Assembly: GCF_005221305.1 (NCBI RefSeq)
Contig: NZ_CP039887.1
Span: forward strand, 744,001 to 808,000
Reading direction: 5' to 3'
DNA length: 64,000 nt
From: Neisseria subflava
Lineage (GTDB): Bacteria > Pseudomonadota > Gammaproteobacteria > Burkholderiales > Neisseriaceae
In this document: positions 38,801 to 48,292 of the stretch, piece after piece
Layout of the letters: each line of letters opens with the position of its first letter
How positions within the stretch are numbered: the stretch's first letter is position 1
Made by a program: the position numbers and the translations under genes
The notes under the pieces: generated by a model
Told to the model about the DNA's origin: nothing
Seen by the model: the letters and a program-made list of their open reading frames with translations, nothing else
The model's database searches: none

Positions 38801-40159
38801 ATGAAATTACCGGTAATGGCTGCCGAATATCTGTCGCAACTTCAGGCGTTTGAAGCGAAAATCTTGTGCAACCACGCCAAAATCGAAGCATGGTTCCGTT
38901 CGCAATGGAACGAACACCGTCCGCCGTTTTATGGTTCGGTTGACATCCGTAATGCCGGTTACAAAATTTCATCTATCGATATGAACCTGTTTCCGGGCGG
39001 CTTCAATAATTTGAATCCCAACTTTATCCCGCTGGCGGCGGTTGCCGCGCAGGATGCAGTACAGCGTGCCTGTGAAACAGCCAAATCCGTATTGATTATT
39101 CCTGAAAACCACACACGCAACACATTCTATCTGCAAAACGTTTACGCCCTCAGCGAGATTTTGCGTTCGGCAGGATATGAAGTGCGCTTGGGCAGTCTGA
39201 ATCCTGAAGTGACTGAGCCAACCGAATTTGAAACCGCGTTGGGCGACAAAATCCTGTTGGAACCTTTATTGCGTACCCGCGAGCGCGTTCATCTTGCAGA
39301 CGGCTTCTCGCCTTGCGTTGTCTTGTTGAACAACGACTTGTCCGCCGGCGTTCCCGATATTCTCAAAGATATCAGCCAAACCGTATTGCCTCCGCTGCAC
39401 GGCGGCTGGACGACTCGCCGTAAAACCGAACATTTCGGCGCGTACAACCAAGTTGCTGCCGACTTTGCCAAGTTGATTGACATCGACGAATGGCAAATCA
39501 ATCCTTGTTTTGAAAAAATCAGCGGTTTGGATTTCCAAGAGCGTGAAGGTGAGGATGCGTTGGCAGGCGCAGTTGAGCGCGTATTGGCGAAAACTCAAGC
39601 CAAATACGACGAATTGGGTATTACCGACCAGCCCTTCGTTATTGTGAAAGCCGATGCAGGCACTTACGGCATGGGTGTGATGAGCGTTAAATCTGCAGAT
39701 GAAGTGCGCGGATTGAACCGTAAAAACCGCAACAAAATGGCGAAGGTGAAAGAAGGTTTGGAAGTTAGTGAAGTCATTGTTCAAGAAGGTATTTATACCT
39801 ACGAAACCATGAACGGTGCCGTGTGCGAACCCGTCGTTTATATGATGGACCGTTTCGTAATCGGCGGCTTCTTCCGTGTACACGAAGGGCGTGGTGCAGA
39901 CGAAAACCTCAACGCCGGCGGTATGGTGTTCGTCCCACTGTCCAACAGCATTCCCACCGGCAGCGGCGACAATTCCCAAGAAGCGCCTGAAGCCTGTAAA
40001 CGCTTATTTGAACAATGGGATTCGCTCGGTATGCCGCGCTCTGAAAAAGACTGCGACGTGGACAATGAACACAACCGCCTCTACGTTTACGGCGTCATGG
40101 CGCGCCTGTCCTTGCTTGCTGCCGCATTGGAGCTGGAGAAAACCGCGCCTCAAGCCTAA
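38801..40159 (+). CDS. gshA: glutamate-cysteine ligase (proteobacterial GshA type)
   Basis: 452 residues of the gshA group typical of Acidithiobacillus, beta- and some gammaproteobacteria, distinct from the E. coli form. It joins glutamate and cysteine in glutathione synthesis. IDMNLFPGGFNNLNP near 60, HGGWTTRRKTEHF near 200, VKADAGTYGMGVM near 285 and NLNAGGMVFVPL near 380 are characteristic. The start has AAGAGG upstream. gloB and probably the thiol enzymes of the 5-8 kb cluster depend on its product. A tight DUS terminator follows. Confidence 0.9.
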   Translation: MKLPVMAAEYLSQLQAFEAKILCNHAKIEAWFRSQWNEHRPPFYGSVDIRNAGYKISSIDMNLFPGGFNNLNPNFIPLAAVAAQDAVQRACETAKSVLIIPENHTRNTFYLQNVYALSEILRSAGYEVRLGSLNPEVTEPTEFETALGDKILLEPLLRTRERVHLADGFSPCVVLLNNDLSAGVPDILKDISQTVLPPLHGGWTTRRKTEHFGAYNQVAADFAKLIDIDEWQINPCFEKISGLDFQEREGEDALAGAVERVLAKTQAKYDELGITDQPFVIVKADAGTYGMGVMSVKSADEVRGLNRKNRNKMAKVKEGLEVSEVIVQEGIYTYETMNGAVCEPVVYMMDRFVIGGFFRVHEGRGADENLNAGGMVFVPLSNSIPTGSGDNSQEAPEACKRLFEQWDSLGMPRSEKDCDVDNEHNRLYVYGVMARLSLLAAALELEKTAPQA

Positions 40160-40180
40160 TAAAGCGTTGATCGATATTGT

Positions 40181-40217
40181 CAGGCCGTCTGAAAATCAGT
40201 TTTCAGACGGCCTTTTC
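40181..40217 (+). terminator. paired AG-DUS terminator after gshA
   Basis: AGGCCGTCTGAAAA and TTTTCAGACGGCCT around TCAG, then TTTTC. A TACAAT at 40224-40229 just after it may be the corA -10. Confidence 0.75.
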
Positions 40218-40260
40218 TGTCTGTACAATTCATTCTAACTAAAAAACATGATTTATTTTT

Positions 40261-41331
40261 ATGAGCAAACCAGCCAATCCAGTTGAGACAACCGACACTC
40301 TGCAAGACCAAGCCATGCAGCGCAGCAATACCGACAATGCGCCGCGCTCTGCCATCCATCAGACCCTGTATTCCGCCGATACCTTTGCTCAGCATGATTA
40401 TCTTGCTGGAAAAAACTTGCCCGATATTGTCCGTCCGCAAGAAGGCCAAATCAACTGGCTGCATTTTGTCGGCATCAATGATGTTGCCTTGCTCAAACAC
40501 GCGCTTGAGCCTTACGGCATCCATGAGCTGGTTATTGAGGATATTCTCAGCCGCAAGCAACGTCCGAAAATCGAAGACTACGGCAGCTATGTTTTTACTG
40601 CCGCACAGGTTTACCACTATACTTCCACAGGCAAACTCCATTCCGACCAAGTGTATGTGATTATCGGCAAAGATTTTGTGTTGTCTTTCCAACAAAAACC
40701 GTTGGGTTTGTTCAGCCATCTCCGCCGGCAGATGTACGAAAATCCGCACAATATTTTGAACAAAAATACAGCGTTTCTTGCTTATTGCCTGCTTGACCGC
40801 ATTGTGGACGACTATTTCATCGTTTTGGAGTCGTACAACAACCGTGTCGAAGCAATAGACAAGTCCCTGTTTAAAAATGAAAACAGCGATATTCTCAGTA
40901 AGATTCACTGCCTCAAGCGCGATGCCGTCCGTCTGCGGCGCACGCTTTTACCATTGCGCGATGTGTTCTACCAACTGGCCGTGCGCGGCGATTTTGCTAT
41001 TTTCAAAGGCGAATCGACCGTCTATCTGCGCGACGTGTACGACCACAATATGCAGCTTATCGAGTCGCTTGATGCCTCGCGTGATATGGTGTTGAGCATG
41101 ATGGACATTTATCTTTCCTTCCAATCCAACCGTATGAACCAGCAAATGCGCGTGTTGACGGTTATCACCATCATCTTTATGCCGTTGACCGTCATCACCG
41201 GCATCTATGGCATGAACTTCGACAATATGCCCGAGCTGCATTGGCATTACGGTTATTTCATGGTTTTGGGTGTGATGCTGTGCATCATCATCGGACTGCT
41301 GATTTTCTTTTCGCGTAGAAAGTGGCTGTAA
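40261..41331 (+). CDS. corA: CorA family magnesium/cobalt transporter
   Basis: 356 residues. A large cytoplasmic N-terminal domain is followed by two C-terminal membrane helices. The pore signature GMN is at 317-319 (ITGIYGMNFDNMPEL), the second helix ends in FFSRRKWL, and the family segment QQMRVLTVITIIFMP forms the first helix. It functions as a homopentameric Mg2+ channel. The start lacks a clear Shine-Dalgarno; the N-terminal 25 residues are poorly conserved, so the true start may be slightly downstream. Confidence 0.9.
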   Translation: MSKPANPVETTDTLQDQAMQRSNTDNAPRSAIHQTLYSADTFAQHDYLAGKNLPDIVRPQEGQINWLHFVGINDVALLKHALEPYGIHELVIEDILSRKQRPKIEDYGSYVFTAAQVYHYTSTGKLHSDQVYVIIGKDFVLSFQQKPLGLFSHLRRQMYENPHNILNKNTAFLAYCLLDRIVDDYFIVLESYNNRVEAIDKSLFKNENSDILSKIHCLKRDAVRLRRTLLPLRDVFYQLAVRGDFAIFKGESTVYLRDVYDHNMQLIESLDASRDMVLSMMDIYLSFQSNRMNQQMRVLTVITIIFMPLTVITGIYGMNFDNMPELHWHYGYFMVLGVMLCIIIGLLIFFSRRKWL

Positions 41332-41445
41332 ACGGGTAGGCAAGGGGTTGAAAGTCAACGTTTAAAAACGGTAGAATGATTTTGCACACGTGCAGTATGA
41401 AGTTTTCAGACAATTTAAAAATAAATATCAAAAGGAGAAGAAACT

Positions 41446-41928
41446 ATGAAACCGGAACGCCAACTACCTTCCCATGAACTCATCATGTCCGAGCTGATGA
41501 TGCCTTATACGGCAAACTTCAGCGGCAATGTTCACGGTGGCGATCTTCTGCGCCTGCTTGACCAAGTGGCATATTCCTGCGCCTGCCGTTACAGCGGTAC
41601 TTATTGTGTTACTCTGTCTGTTGATAAAGTCTTGTTTAAAGAGCCCATTCATGTCGGCGAACTGGTAACCTTTTACGCCAGCATCAACTACACCGGCCGT
41701 ACCTCTATGGAAGTCGGCATCCGCGTAGAGGCGCAAAACATCCATACTGGCGAAGTGCGTCATACCAACAGCTGCTACTTCACCATGGTTGCCGTTGAAG
41801 ACGGTAAGCCGGTTCCTGTACCACCTTTGGAAATCAATACTCCGCGCCAACGCTGCCGTTATGAAAGGGCTAAAAAGCGCAAAGAGTTGAGTTTGCAGGC
41901 TGCGGACAAAGATTCTGGCTGCAACTAA
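41446..41928 (+). CDS. acyl-CoA thioesterase (hotdog fold, YciA-like)
   Basis: 160 residues of the hotdog thioesterase family that hydrolyses acyl-CoAs. The motif MPYTANFSGNVHGGDLLRLLDQ near residues 18-40 carries the catalytic Asp and the GN(V/I)HGG signature, and the core strand TLSVDKVLFKEPIHVGELV is typical. The C-terminal 30 residues are basic. AAAGGAGAAG is a strong ribosome binding site. A DUS pair terminates it. Confidence 0.85.
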   Translation: MKPERQLPSHELIMSELMMPYTANFSGNVHGGDLLRLLDQVAYSCACRYSGTYCVTLSVDKVLFKEPIHVGELVTFYASINYTGRTSMEVGIRVEAQNIHTGEVRHTNSCYFTMVAVEDGKPVPVPPLEINTPRQRCRYERAKKRKELSLQAADKDSGCN

Positions 41929-41947
41929 ATTCAATTTATTAAATAAT

Positions 41948-41980
41948 GAAGGCCGTCTGAAATCCTGTTTCAGACGGCCT
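41948..41980 (+). terminator. paired AG-DUS terminator before gyrA
   Basis: AAGGCCGTCTGAAA and TTTCAGACGGCCTT around TCCTG. Confidence 0.75.
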
Positions 41981-42055
41981 TCACGCAAAAGCCATAAACC
42001 GCTTGTTTTGTGGTAGAATCAACAAGATTTTTGCCATACGAAATTACAGATAATC

Positions 42056-44827
42056 ATGACCGACGCAACCATCCGCAACGACCATAAATTTGCACTTGAA
42101 ACCCTGCCTGTCAGCCTTGAAGACGAAATGCGCAAGAGCTACCTCGATTACGCCATGAGCGTGATTGTGGGTCGAGCCCTGCCGGATGTCCGCGACGGTC
42201 TCAAGCCGGTACACCGCCGCGTGTTGTACGCGATGCACGAGTTGAAAAACAACTGGAATTCCGCCTATAAAAAATCGGCGCGTATCGTCGGCGACGTTAT
42301 CGGTAAATACCACCCCCACGGCGATACAGCCGTTTACGATACCATCGTCCGCATGGCGCAAGACTTCTCCATGCGTTATGTGCTGATCGACGGTCAGGGC
42401 AACTTCGGTTCTGTCGACGGCTTGGCCGCAGCAGCCATGCGTTATACCGAAATCCGCATGGAAAAAATTTCCCATGAAATGCTGGCGGATATTGAAGAAG
42501 AAACCGTTAATTTCGGCCCCAACTATGACGGCAGCGAACATGAGCCGCTGGTATTGCCGACCCGTTTCCCTGCGCTGTTGGTCAATGGTTCGTCTGGTAT
42601 TGCCGTCGGTATGGCAACCAATATTCCGCCACACAATTTAGGCGATACCATTAATGCCTGCCTGCGTTTGTTGGATGAGCCTGAAACTGAAATCGACGAG
42701 CTGATCAACATTATCCAAGCGCCCGATTTCCCAACAGGCGCAACTATTTACGGCTTAAGCGGCGTGCGCGAAGGCTATAAAACCGGCCGTGGCCGCGTGG
42801 TAATGCGCGGTAAAACCCATATTGAGCCTATCGGCAAAAACGGCGAACGCGAAGCCATTGTTATTGATGAAATCCCATATCAAGTCAACAAAGCCAAGCT
42901 GGTTGAGAAAATCGGTGAGTTGGTACGCGAAAAAACGTTGGAAGGCGTATCGGACCTGCGCGACGAGTCCGATAAATCCGGTATGCGTGTCGTGATCGAA
43001 TTGAAACGCAATGAAAATGCCGAAGTCGTTTTGAACCAACTCTACAAACTGACCCAGCTGCAAGACAGCTTCGGTATCAATATGGTGGCTTTGGTTGACG
43101 GCCAGCCGCGCTTGCTGAACCTGAAACAAATCCTGTCCGAGTTCCTACGCCATCGTCGCGAAGTCGTTACCCGTCGTACTTTATTCCGCCTGAAAAAAGC
43201 GCGTCATGAAGGCCATATTGCCGAAGGTAAAGCAGTTGCCTTGTCCAATATCGACGAAATCATCCGTCTGATTAAAGAATCTGCCAATGCGCCGGAAGCC
43301 AAAGAAAAACTGCTGTCCCGCCCATGGCGCAGCAGCTTGGTTGAAGACATGCTCAGCCGTACGGATTTGGACCTGCACATGATGCGCCCTGAAGGCTTGT
43401 CAGAGAATTTGGGGTTGCACAGTCAGGGCTATTATCTGAGCGAATTGCAAGCTGATGCCATTTTGCGCATGAGCCTGCGCAACCTGACCGGCCTCGATCA
43501 GGAAGAAATTGTCGGCGAATATAAAAACCTGATGAGCAAAATCATTGATTTCGTGGATATTCTTTCCAAACCTGAGCGTGTTACCCAAATCATCCGCGAA
43601 GAGTTGGCAGACATCAAAGCCAACTTTGGCGATGAACGCCGCAGCGAAATTAATCCGTTTGGCGGTGATATCGCCGATGAAGACCTGATTCCGCAACGCG
43701 AAATGGTCGTTACCCTGACTCATGGCGGCTACATCAAAACCCAGCCGACAACCGATTATCAGGCGCAACGTCGCGGCGGCCGCGGCAAACAGGCCGCGGC
43801 AACCAAAGACGAAGACTTTATCGAAACCCTGTTTGTCGCCAACACGCATGATTATTTGATGTGCTTCACCAATTTGGGCAAGTGCCATTGGATTAAAGTG
43901 TACAAACTGCCGGAAGGCGGCCGCAACAGTCGCGGTCGTCCGATTAATAACGTTATCCAATTGGAAGAAGGCGAAAAAGTCAGCGCCATCTTGGCCGTCC
44001 GCGAGTTCCCGGAAGACCAATACGTTTTCTTCGCCACTGCACAAGGCATGGTGAAAAAAGTCCAGCTATCTGCGTTTAAAAACGTTCGCAGCCAAGGCAT
44101 CAAAGCCATTGCGCTTAAAGAAGGCGATTACTTGGTCGGCGCAGCGCAAACCGGCGGTGCGGACGACATTATGTTGTTCTCCAACTTGGGCAAAGCCATC
44201 CGCTTTAACGAATATTGGGAAAAATCCGGTAACGATGAAGCAGAAGATGCCGATATTGAAATCGAAAACGAAGATTCAGACGGCCTGGATGATGAAAATG
44301 CCGAAAACGCATTGCCAAGCGGCAAACACGGTGTCCGTCCGTCCGGTCGCGGCAGCGGCGGTTTGCGCGGTATGCGCCTGCCGGTTGATGGCAAGATTGT
44401 CAGCCTGATTACCTTCGCTCCTGAAGCCGAGCAAAGCGATTTGCAAGTATTGACTGCTACCGCCAACGGCTATGGCAAACGCACCCCGATTGCCGATTAC
44501 AGCCGTAAAAACAAAGGCGGCCAAGGCAATATCGCCATCAATACCGGCGAGCGCAACGGCGATTTGGTTGCCGCGACTTTGGTCAGCGAAACCGACGACC
44601 TGATGCTGATTACCAGCGGCGGCGTCCTGATTCGTACCAAAGTTGAGCAAATCCGCGAGACCGGCCGTGCTGCCGCAGGTGTCCGCCTGATTAATCTGGA
44701 TGAAGGCGAAACCTTGGTTAGCTTGGAGCGTGTGGCTGAAGAGGCTGAAGATGAAGCCGCTTTGGAAAGCGATGCAGCTGAAAACCAAGTGGTAGAAGCT
44801 GAAGATACTCCGTCTCAAGAATCTTAA
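42056..44827 (+). CDS. gyrA: DNA gyrase subunit A
   Basis: 923 residues, near the Neisseria length. The breakage-reunion domain has the catalytic Tyr130 (AAMRYTEIRM), and the GyrA box QRRGGRG is at 571-577 in the C-terminal wrapping domain. The quinolone region reads Thr91 and Asp95, the residues I know from susceptible meningococci, so no resistance change is seen. An acidic insert rich in Asp/Glu runs from about 725 to 750; a complete DUS (44275-44286) encodes its Asp-Ser-Asp-Gly-Leu part. The C-terminus is again acidic. A -10-like TAGAAT stands at 42015-42020. Confidence 0.97.
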   Translation: MTDATIRNDHKFALETLPVSLEDEMRKSYLDYAMSVIVGRALPDVRDGLKPVHRRVLYAMHELKNNWNSAYKKSARIVGDVIGKYHPHGDTAVYDTIVRMAQDFSMRYVLIDGQGNFGSVDGLAAAAMRYTEIRMEKISHEMLADIEEETVNFGPNYDGSEHEPLVLPTRFPALLVNGSSGIAVGMATNIPPHNLGDTINACLRLLDEPETEIDELINIIQAPDFPTGATIYGLSGVREGYKTGRGRVVMRGKTHIEPIGKNGEREAIVIDEIPYQVNKAKLVEKIGELVREKTLEGVSDLRDESDKSGMRVVIELKRNENAEVVLNQLYKLTQLQDSFGINMVALVDGQPRLLNLKQILSEFLRHRREVVTRRTLFRLKKARHEGHIAEGKAVALSNIDEIIRLIKESANAPEAKEKLLSRPWRSSLVEDMLSRTDLDLHMMRPEGLSENLGLHSQGYYLSELQADAILRMSLRNLTGLDQEEIVGEYKNLMSKIIDFVDILSKPERVTQIIREELADIKANFGDERRSEINPFGGDIADEDLIPQREMVVTLTHGGYIKTQPTTDYQAQRRGGRGKQAAATKDEDFIETLFVANTHDYLMCFTNLGKCHWIKVYKLPEGGRNSRGRPINNVIQLEEGEKVSAILAVREFPEDQYVFFATAQGMVKKVQLSAFKNVRSQGIKAIALKEGDYLVGAAQTGGADDIMLFSNLGKAIRFNEYWEKSGNDEAEDADIEIENEDSDGLDDENAENALPSGKHGVRPSGRGSGGLRGMRLPVDGKIVSLITFAPEAEQSDLQVLTATANGYGKRTPIADYSRKNKGGQGNIAINTGERNGDLVAATLVSETDDLMLITSGGVLIRTKVEQIRETGRAAAGVRLINLDEGETLVSLERVAEEAEDEAALESDAAENQVVEAEDTPSQES

Positions 44828-44838
44828 ACATCAATGAA

Positions 44839-44870
44839 AAAGGCCGTCTGAAAAGTTTTCAGACGGCCTG
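44839..44870 (+). terminator. paired AG-DUS terminator after gyrA
   Basis: AAGGCCGTCTGAAAA and TTTTCAGACGGCCT, nearly loopless. Confidence 0.75.
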
Positions 44871-44891
44871 CTTATTCCAAAAGAAAATCCC

Positions 44892-46733
44892 GTGAGCGCA
44901 ACCGAACCGTTCGATTTACCTCTTTTTCTGAAAAATCTGCCCAATCTGCCGGGCGTGTACCGTTTTTTTGACGAAGACAGCAATGTCTTGTATGTCGGCA
45001 AAGCGGTCAATCTCAAGCGGCGCGTTTCCAGCTATTTCCAAAAAAACGACCATTCGCCGCGCATCGCATTGATGGTAAAACAGGTTCACCATATCGAAAC
45101 CACCATCACGCGTTCCGAAGCCGAAGCGCTGATTCTCGAAAACAACTTCATCAAAGCCTTATCGCCGAAATACAATATCCTTTTCCGCGATGACAAAAGC
45201 TATCCTTATTTAATGCTCAGCGGCCATCAATATCCGCAAATGGCGTATTACCGCGGCACGCTGAAGAAGCCTAATCAATATTTCGGCCCGTATCCCAACA
45301 GCAACGCCGTGCGCGACAGCATTCAAGTGTTGCAAAAAGTCTTTATGCTGCGCACCTGCGAAGACAGCGTATTCGAGCATCGTGACCGTCCTTGTCTGCT
45401 TTACCAAATCAAACGCTGCACCGCGCCTTGTGTCGGTCACATCAGCGAAGAAGATTATCGCGACAGCGTGCGTGAAGCAGCCACTTTCCTCAATGGCAAA
45501 ACCGACGAACTGACGCGTACCTTGCAACATAAAATGCAAACCGCCGCCGCCAATCTGCAATTTGAGGAAGCTGCCCGTTACCGCGATCAAATCCAAGCAC
45601 TCGGCATCATGCAGAGCAATCAGTTTATCGACAGTAAAAATCCGAACAATCCAAACGATATCGATTTGCTTGCGCTGGCGGTTTCAGACGGCCTGGTTTG
45701 CGTACACTGGGTCAGCATCCGCGGCGGACGGCATGTCGGCGATAAAAGCTTTTTCCCCGACACCAAAAACGATCCCGAGCCAAACGGACAAGATTACGCC
45801 GAAGCCTTTGTCGCCCAACACTATCTGGGCAAAAGCAAACCCGACATTATCATCAGCAACTTTCCCGTTCCTGATGCGCTGAAAGAGGCTTTGGAAGGCG
45901 AACATGGCAAGCAGATGCAGTTTGTCACCAAAACCATAGGCGAACGCAAAGTCTGGTTGAAAATGGCAGAGCAAAATGCGCAAATGGCGATTGCACAACG
46001 CCGCTTGCAACAAAGTAGCCAGCAACACCGCATTGATGAACTGGCAAAAATCCTCGGCATGGATTCAGACGGCCTCAACCGCCTTGAATGTTTCGATATC
46101 AGCCACACGCAAGGCGAGGCCACTATTGCGTCCTGCGTTGTGTACGATGAGCAAAACATCCAGCCTTCGCAATACCGCCGCTACAACATCACAACCGCCA
46201 AACCCGGCGACGACTACGCCGCCATGCGCGAAGTGTTGACGCGCCGTTACGGCAAAATGCAGGAAGCCGAAGCCAATGGCGAAAGCGTCAAATGGCCGGA
46301 TGTCGTGTTAATTGACGGCGGCAAAGGGCAAATCGGCGTAGCCGTATCGGTATGGGAAGAACTCGGGCTGCACATTCCTTTGGTCGGTATCGCCAAAGGC
46401 CCTGAGCGCAAAGCCGGTATGGAAGAACTTATACTGCCTTTTACCGGCGAAGTCTTCCGCCTGCCACCCAACAGCCCGGCCTTGCATTTATTGCAAACCG
46501 TACGCGATGAATCGCACCGCTTTGCGATTACAGGCCATCGCAAAAAACGCGACAAAGCACGCGTTACTTCCTCACTCAGCGAAATCCCCGGTATCGGCAG
46601 CAAACGCCGCCAAGCATTGCTTACTCGATTCGGCGGACTGCGCGGCGTGATTGCCGCCAGCCGCGAAGACTTGGAAAAAGTGGAAGGCATCAGTAAAGCA
46701 TTGGCGGAAACCATTTACGAGCATCTGCACTGA
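44892..46733 (+). CDS. uvrC: excinuclease ABC subunit C
   Basis: 613 residues, GTG start. The nuclease makes the dual incision in nucleotide excision repair. The GIY-YIG domain opens the protein (GVYRFFDEDSNVLYVGKA), a UvrB-binding UVR motif lies near 205-240 (AANLQFEEAARYRDQI), the RNase H-like endonuclease domain has CFDISHTQGE and VLIDGGKGQ, and two HhH motifs close it (IPGIGSKRRQALL, VEGISKALAETIY). Two DUS copies sit inside the gene at 45683-45694 and 46064-46075. No good Shine-Dalgarno precedes the GTG. Confidence 0.95.
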   Translation: MSATEPFDLPLFLKNLPNLPGVYRFFDEDSNVLYVGKAVNLKRRVSSYFQKNDHSPRIALMVKQVHHIETTITRSEAEALILENNFIKALSPKYNILFRDDKSYPYLMLSGHQYPQMAYYRGTLKKPNQYFGPYPNSNAVRDSIQVLQKVFMLRTCEDSVFEHRDRPCLLYQIKRCTAPCVGHISEEDYRDSVREAATFLNGKTDELTRTLQHKMQTAAANLQFEEAARYRDQIQALGIMQSNQFIDSKNPNNPNDIDLLALAVSDGLVCVHWVSIRGGRHVGDKSFFPDTKNDPEPNGQDYAEAFVAQHYLGKSKPDIIISNFPVPDALKEALEGEHGKQMQFVTKTIGERKVWLKMAEQNAQMAIAQRRLQQSSQQHRIDELAKILGMDSDGLNRLECFDISHTQGEATIASCVVYDEQNIQPSQYRRYNITTAKPGDDYAAMREVLTRRYGKMQEAEANGESVKWPDVVLIDGGKGQIGVAVSVWEELGLHIPLVGIAKGPERKAGMEELILPFTGEVFRLPPNSPALHLLQTVRDESHRFAITGHRKKRDKARVTSSLSEIPGIGSKRRQALLTRFGGLRGVIAASREDLEKVEGISKALAETIYEHLH

Positions 46734-46760
46734 TTGGCTTGAACAGCAAAAAGGAACAAT

Positions 46761-47510
46761 ATGAAACCTGTCATCATCAAAAATATCGAGATCGGCAAAG
46801 ACCTACCTAAAATTGCCGTGCCGCTGGTGGCCGCCAATACGCAGGAATTGGAGCAGGCTTTGCGCGTATTGAAAGAGACGGCTTTTGACATTATTGAATT
46901 TCGTGCGGATTTTTTCCAAGAGGCGCTTGATGCCGATTTTATTGCCGAGCAATTAGGCATTGTCCGACAGGCTTTTCCTGACAAACCTTTGCTGTTTACG
47001 TTTAGAAGGGCGCAAGAGGGTGGCAATACGCCTTGTTCTGACGACTATTATTTTGAATTATTGGAAAAAATCATCCGTTCCAAACAAGCCGATATTATCG
47101 ACATCGAGCTTTTTGCCCAAGAAAGCGGCGTAAAAAAAGCCATAGCTTTGGCGCATAAATATCAAACTGCCGCCTTACTTTGTAATCACGATTTCCAAGC
47201 CACGCCGTCTATGGCAGACATTACAGGCCGTCTGAAAACAATGGCCGAGTGGGGCGCGGATATCTGTAAAATTGCCGTGATGCCGCAATCGCCGCAAGAT
47301 GTATTGACCTTATTACAGGCAACATATAATGTTTCACAAATTATCGACCGCCCGATTATTACTATGTCTATGGGTAAAATCGGAGCTGTCAGCCGCTTGG
47401 CCGGCTCGACTTTCGGCTCGGCCGTTACCTTTGGTGCGGCACAAAAAACGTCTGCCCCCGGCCAAATTGATGCCAACGAATTAAGGAAAATTTTGGCGAT
47501 TTTGGGGTAG
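46761..47510 (+). CDS. aroD: 3-dehydroquinate dehydratase, type I
   Basis: 249-residue TIM-barrel enzyme of the shikimate pathway acting through a Schiff base. Lys170 (DICKIAVMP) forms the imine, His143 (CNHDF) is the general base, and Glu46/Arg48 (IIEFRAD) bind substrate. The type I form is the one expected in Neisseria. AAAGGAACA precedes the start, 27 bp after uvrC, so co-transcription is likely. A DUS in the coding region gives Gly-Arg-Leu-Lys-Thr. Confidence 0.94.
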   Translation: MKPVIIKNIEIGKDLPKIAVPLVAANTQELEQALRVLKETAFDIIEFRADFFQEALDADFIAEQLGIVRQAFPDKPLLFTFRRAQEGGNTPCSDDYYFELLEKIIRSKQADIIDIELFAQESGVKKAIALAHKYQTAALLCNHDFQATPSMADITGRLKTMAEWGADICKIAVMPQSPQDVLTLLQATYNVSQIIDRPIITMSMGKIGAVSRLAGSTFGSAVTFGAAQKTSAPGQIDANELRKILAILG

Positions 47511-47527
47511 TTTAATTATTAATATTC

Positions 47528-47564
47528 AAGGCCGTCCGAAAAATATTTTTCAGACGGCCTGATT
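47528..47564 (+). terminator. DUS pair after aroD
   Basis: AAGGCCGTCCGAAAAA and TTTTTCAGACGGCCT; one arm has a single change (TCC for TCT). Confidence 0.7.
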
Positions 47565-47644
47565 TTTTTAAATTTATTTCTTTTAATTTTAAATAAAACC
47601 TGTAACAATAGGCTTCCTATTTTAATAACTAGAGGAGAAATAAA

Positions 47645-48214
47645 ATGACTACTACTAAAGAAAACCTGGCGAATCCAGGTCCAGTAGGCCTGTGTGGCTT
47701 TGCATTGACAACTTGGTTGCTCAGTCTGATTAACGGCGGCTTTTTTACTGCTCAAGAGGGTGTCGGCTTAGTTTTGGGCATGGCTCTCGCCTTTGGTGGT
47801 ATCGCCCAAGTTATTGCCGGTATGTTTGAGTTCAAGAAAGGCAATACGTTTGGCTTTACCGCTTTTATCAGCTATGGTGCCTTCTGGTGGACATGGGCTT
47901 TGTTTACCATCTTTTTCAAAGGTGAAACAGCCCCGGCATTTATCGGTTGGTATCTCTGCGTATGGGGTATGTTTTCGCTGATGATGTTTGTGGCCACTTT
48001 GACCAAGCCTAAAGTATTGAGCGGTATTTTCTTTTGCTTGACGCTGACTTTCTTTGCTTTGGGTATTGGCGATGGTATGCAAAACCACAGCATCGTCCAT
48101 ATCGGCGGTTGCTTAGGCTTGGTAACTGCACTTGGCGCGTTCTACTTGGCAGCGGCAGAGGTCATCAACGAATCTTTCGGCCGTACTGTTTTGCCGGTTG
48201 GCGAGCGTAAATAA
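47645..48214 (+). CDS. satP: acetate/succinate transporter of the GPR1/FUN34/SatP family
   Basis: 189 residues with six hydrophobic helices. The family motif NPGPVGLCGFALTTWLLSL is at 10-29, and the second repeat contains FTAFISYGAFWWTWAL. It forms a hexameric inner-membrane channel for acetate and succinate in E. coli. AGAGGAG is an excellent ribosome binding site. In an organism that also carries the methylcitrate genes, it fits short-chain acid use. An AT-type DUS pair follows. Confidence 0.9.
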   Translation: MTTTKENLANPGPVGLCGFALTTWLLSLINGGFFTAQEGVGLVLGMALAFGGIAQVIAGMFEFKKGNTFGFTAFISYGAFWWTWALFTIFFKGETAPAFIGWYLCVWGMFSLMMFVATLTKPKVLSGIFFCLTLTFFALGIGDGMQNHSIVHIGGCLGLVTALGAFYLAAAEVINESFGRTVLPVGERK

Positions 48215-48229
48215 GCTTAACCATACAAA

Positions 48230-48292
48230 ATGCCGTCTGAACAGTGGACATGAAATCAAAGATTTCGACCACAATGTTCAGACGGCATTTTT
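48230..48292. terminator. paired AT-DUS terminator between satP and the ferredoxin gene
   Basis: ATGCCGTCTGAACA and TGTTCAGACGGCAT followed by T6. It is the only perfect AT-type (meningococcal/gonococcal dialect) pair seen. An inner TGGNCAT...ATTTCGACCAC inverted segment lengthens the stem. Confidence 0.75.

Noticed and set aside
42181..42400. Thr at GyrA position 91 as a quinolone-resistance change
   Set aside because: Thr91 is, as I recall, the normal residue in meningococci and commensals; Asp95 is also wild type, so no resistance mutation is shown.
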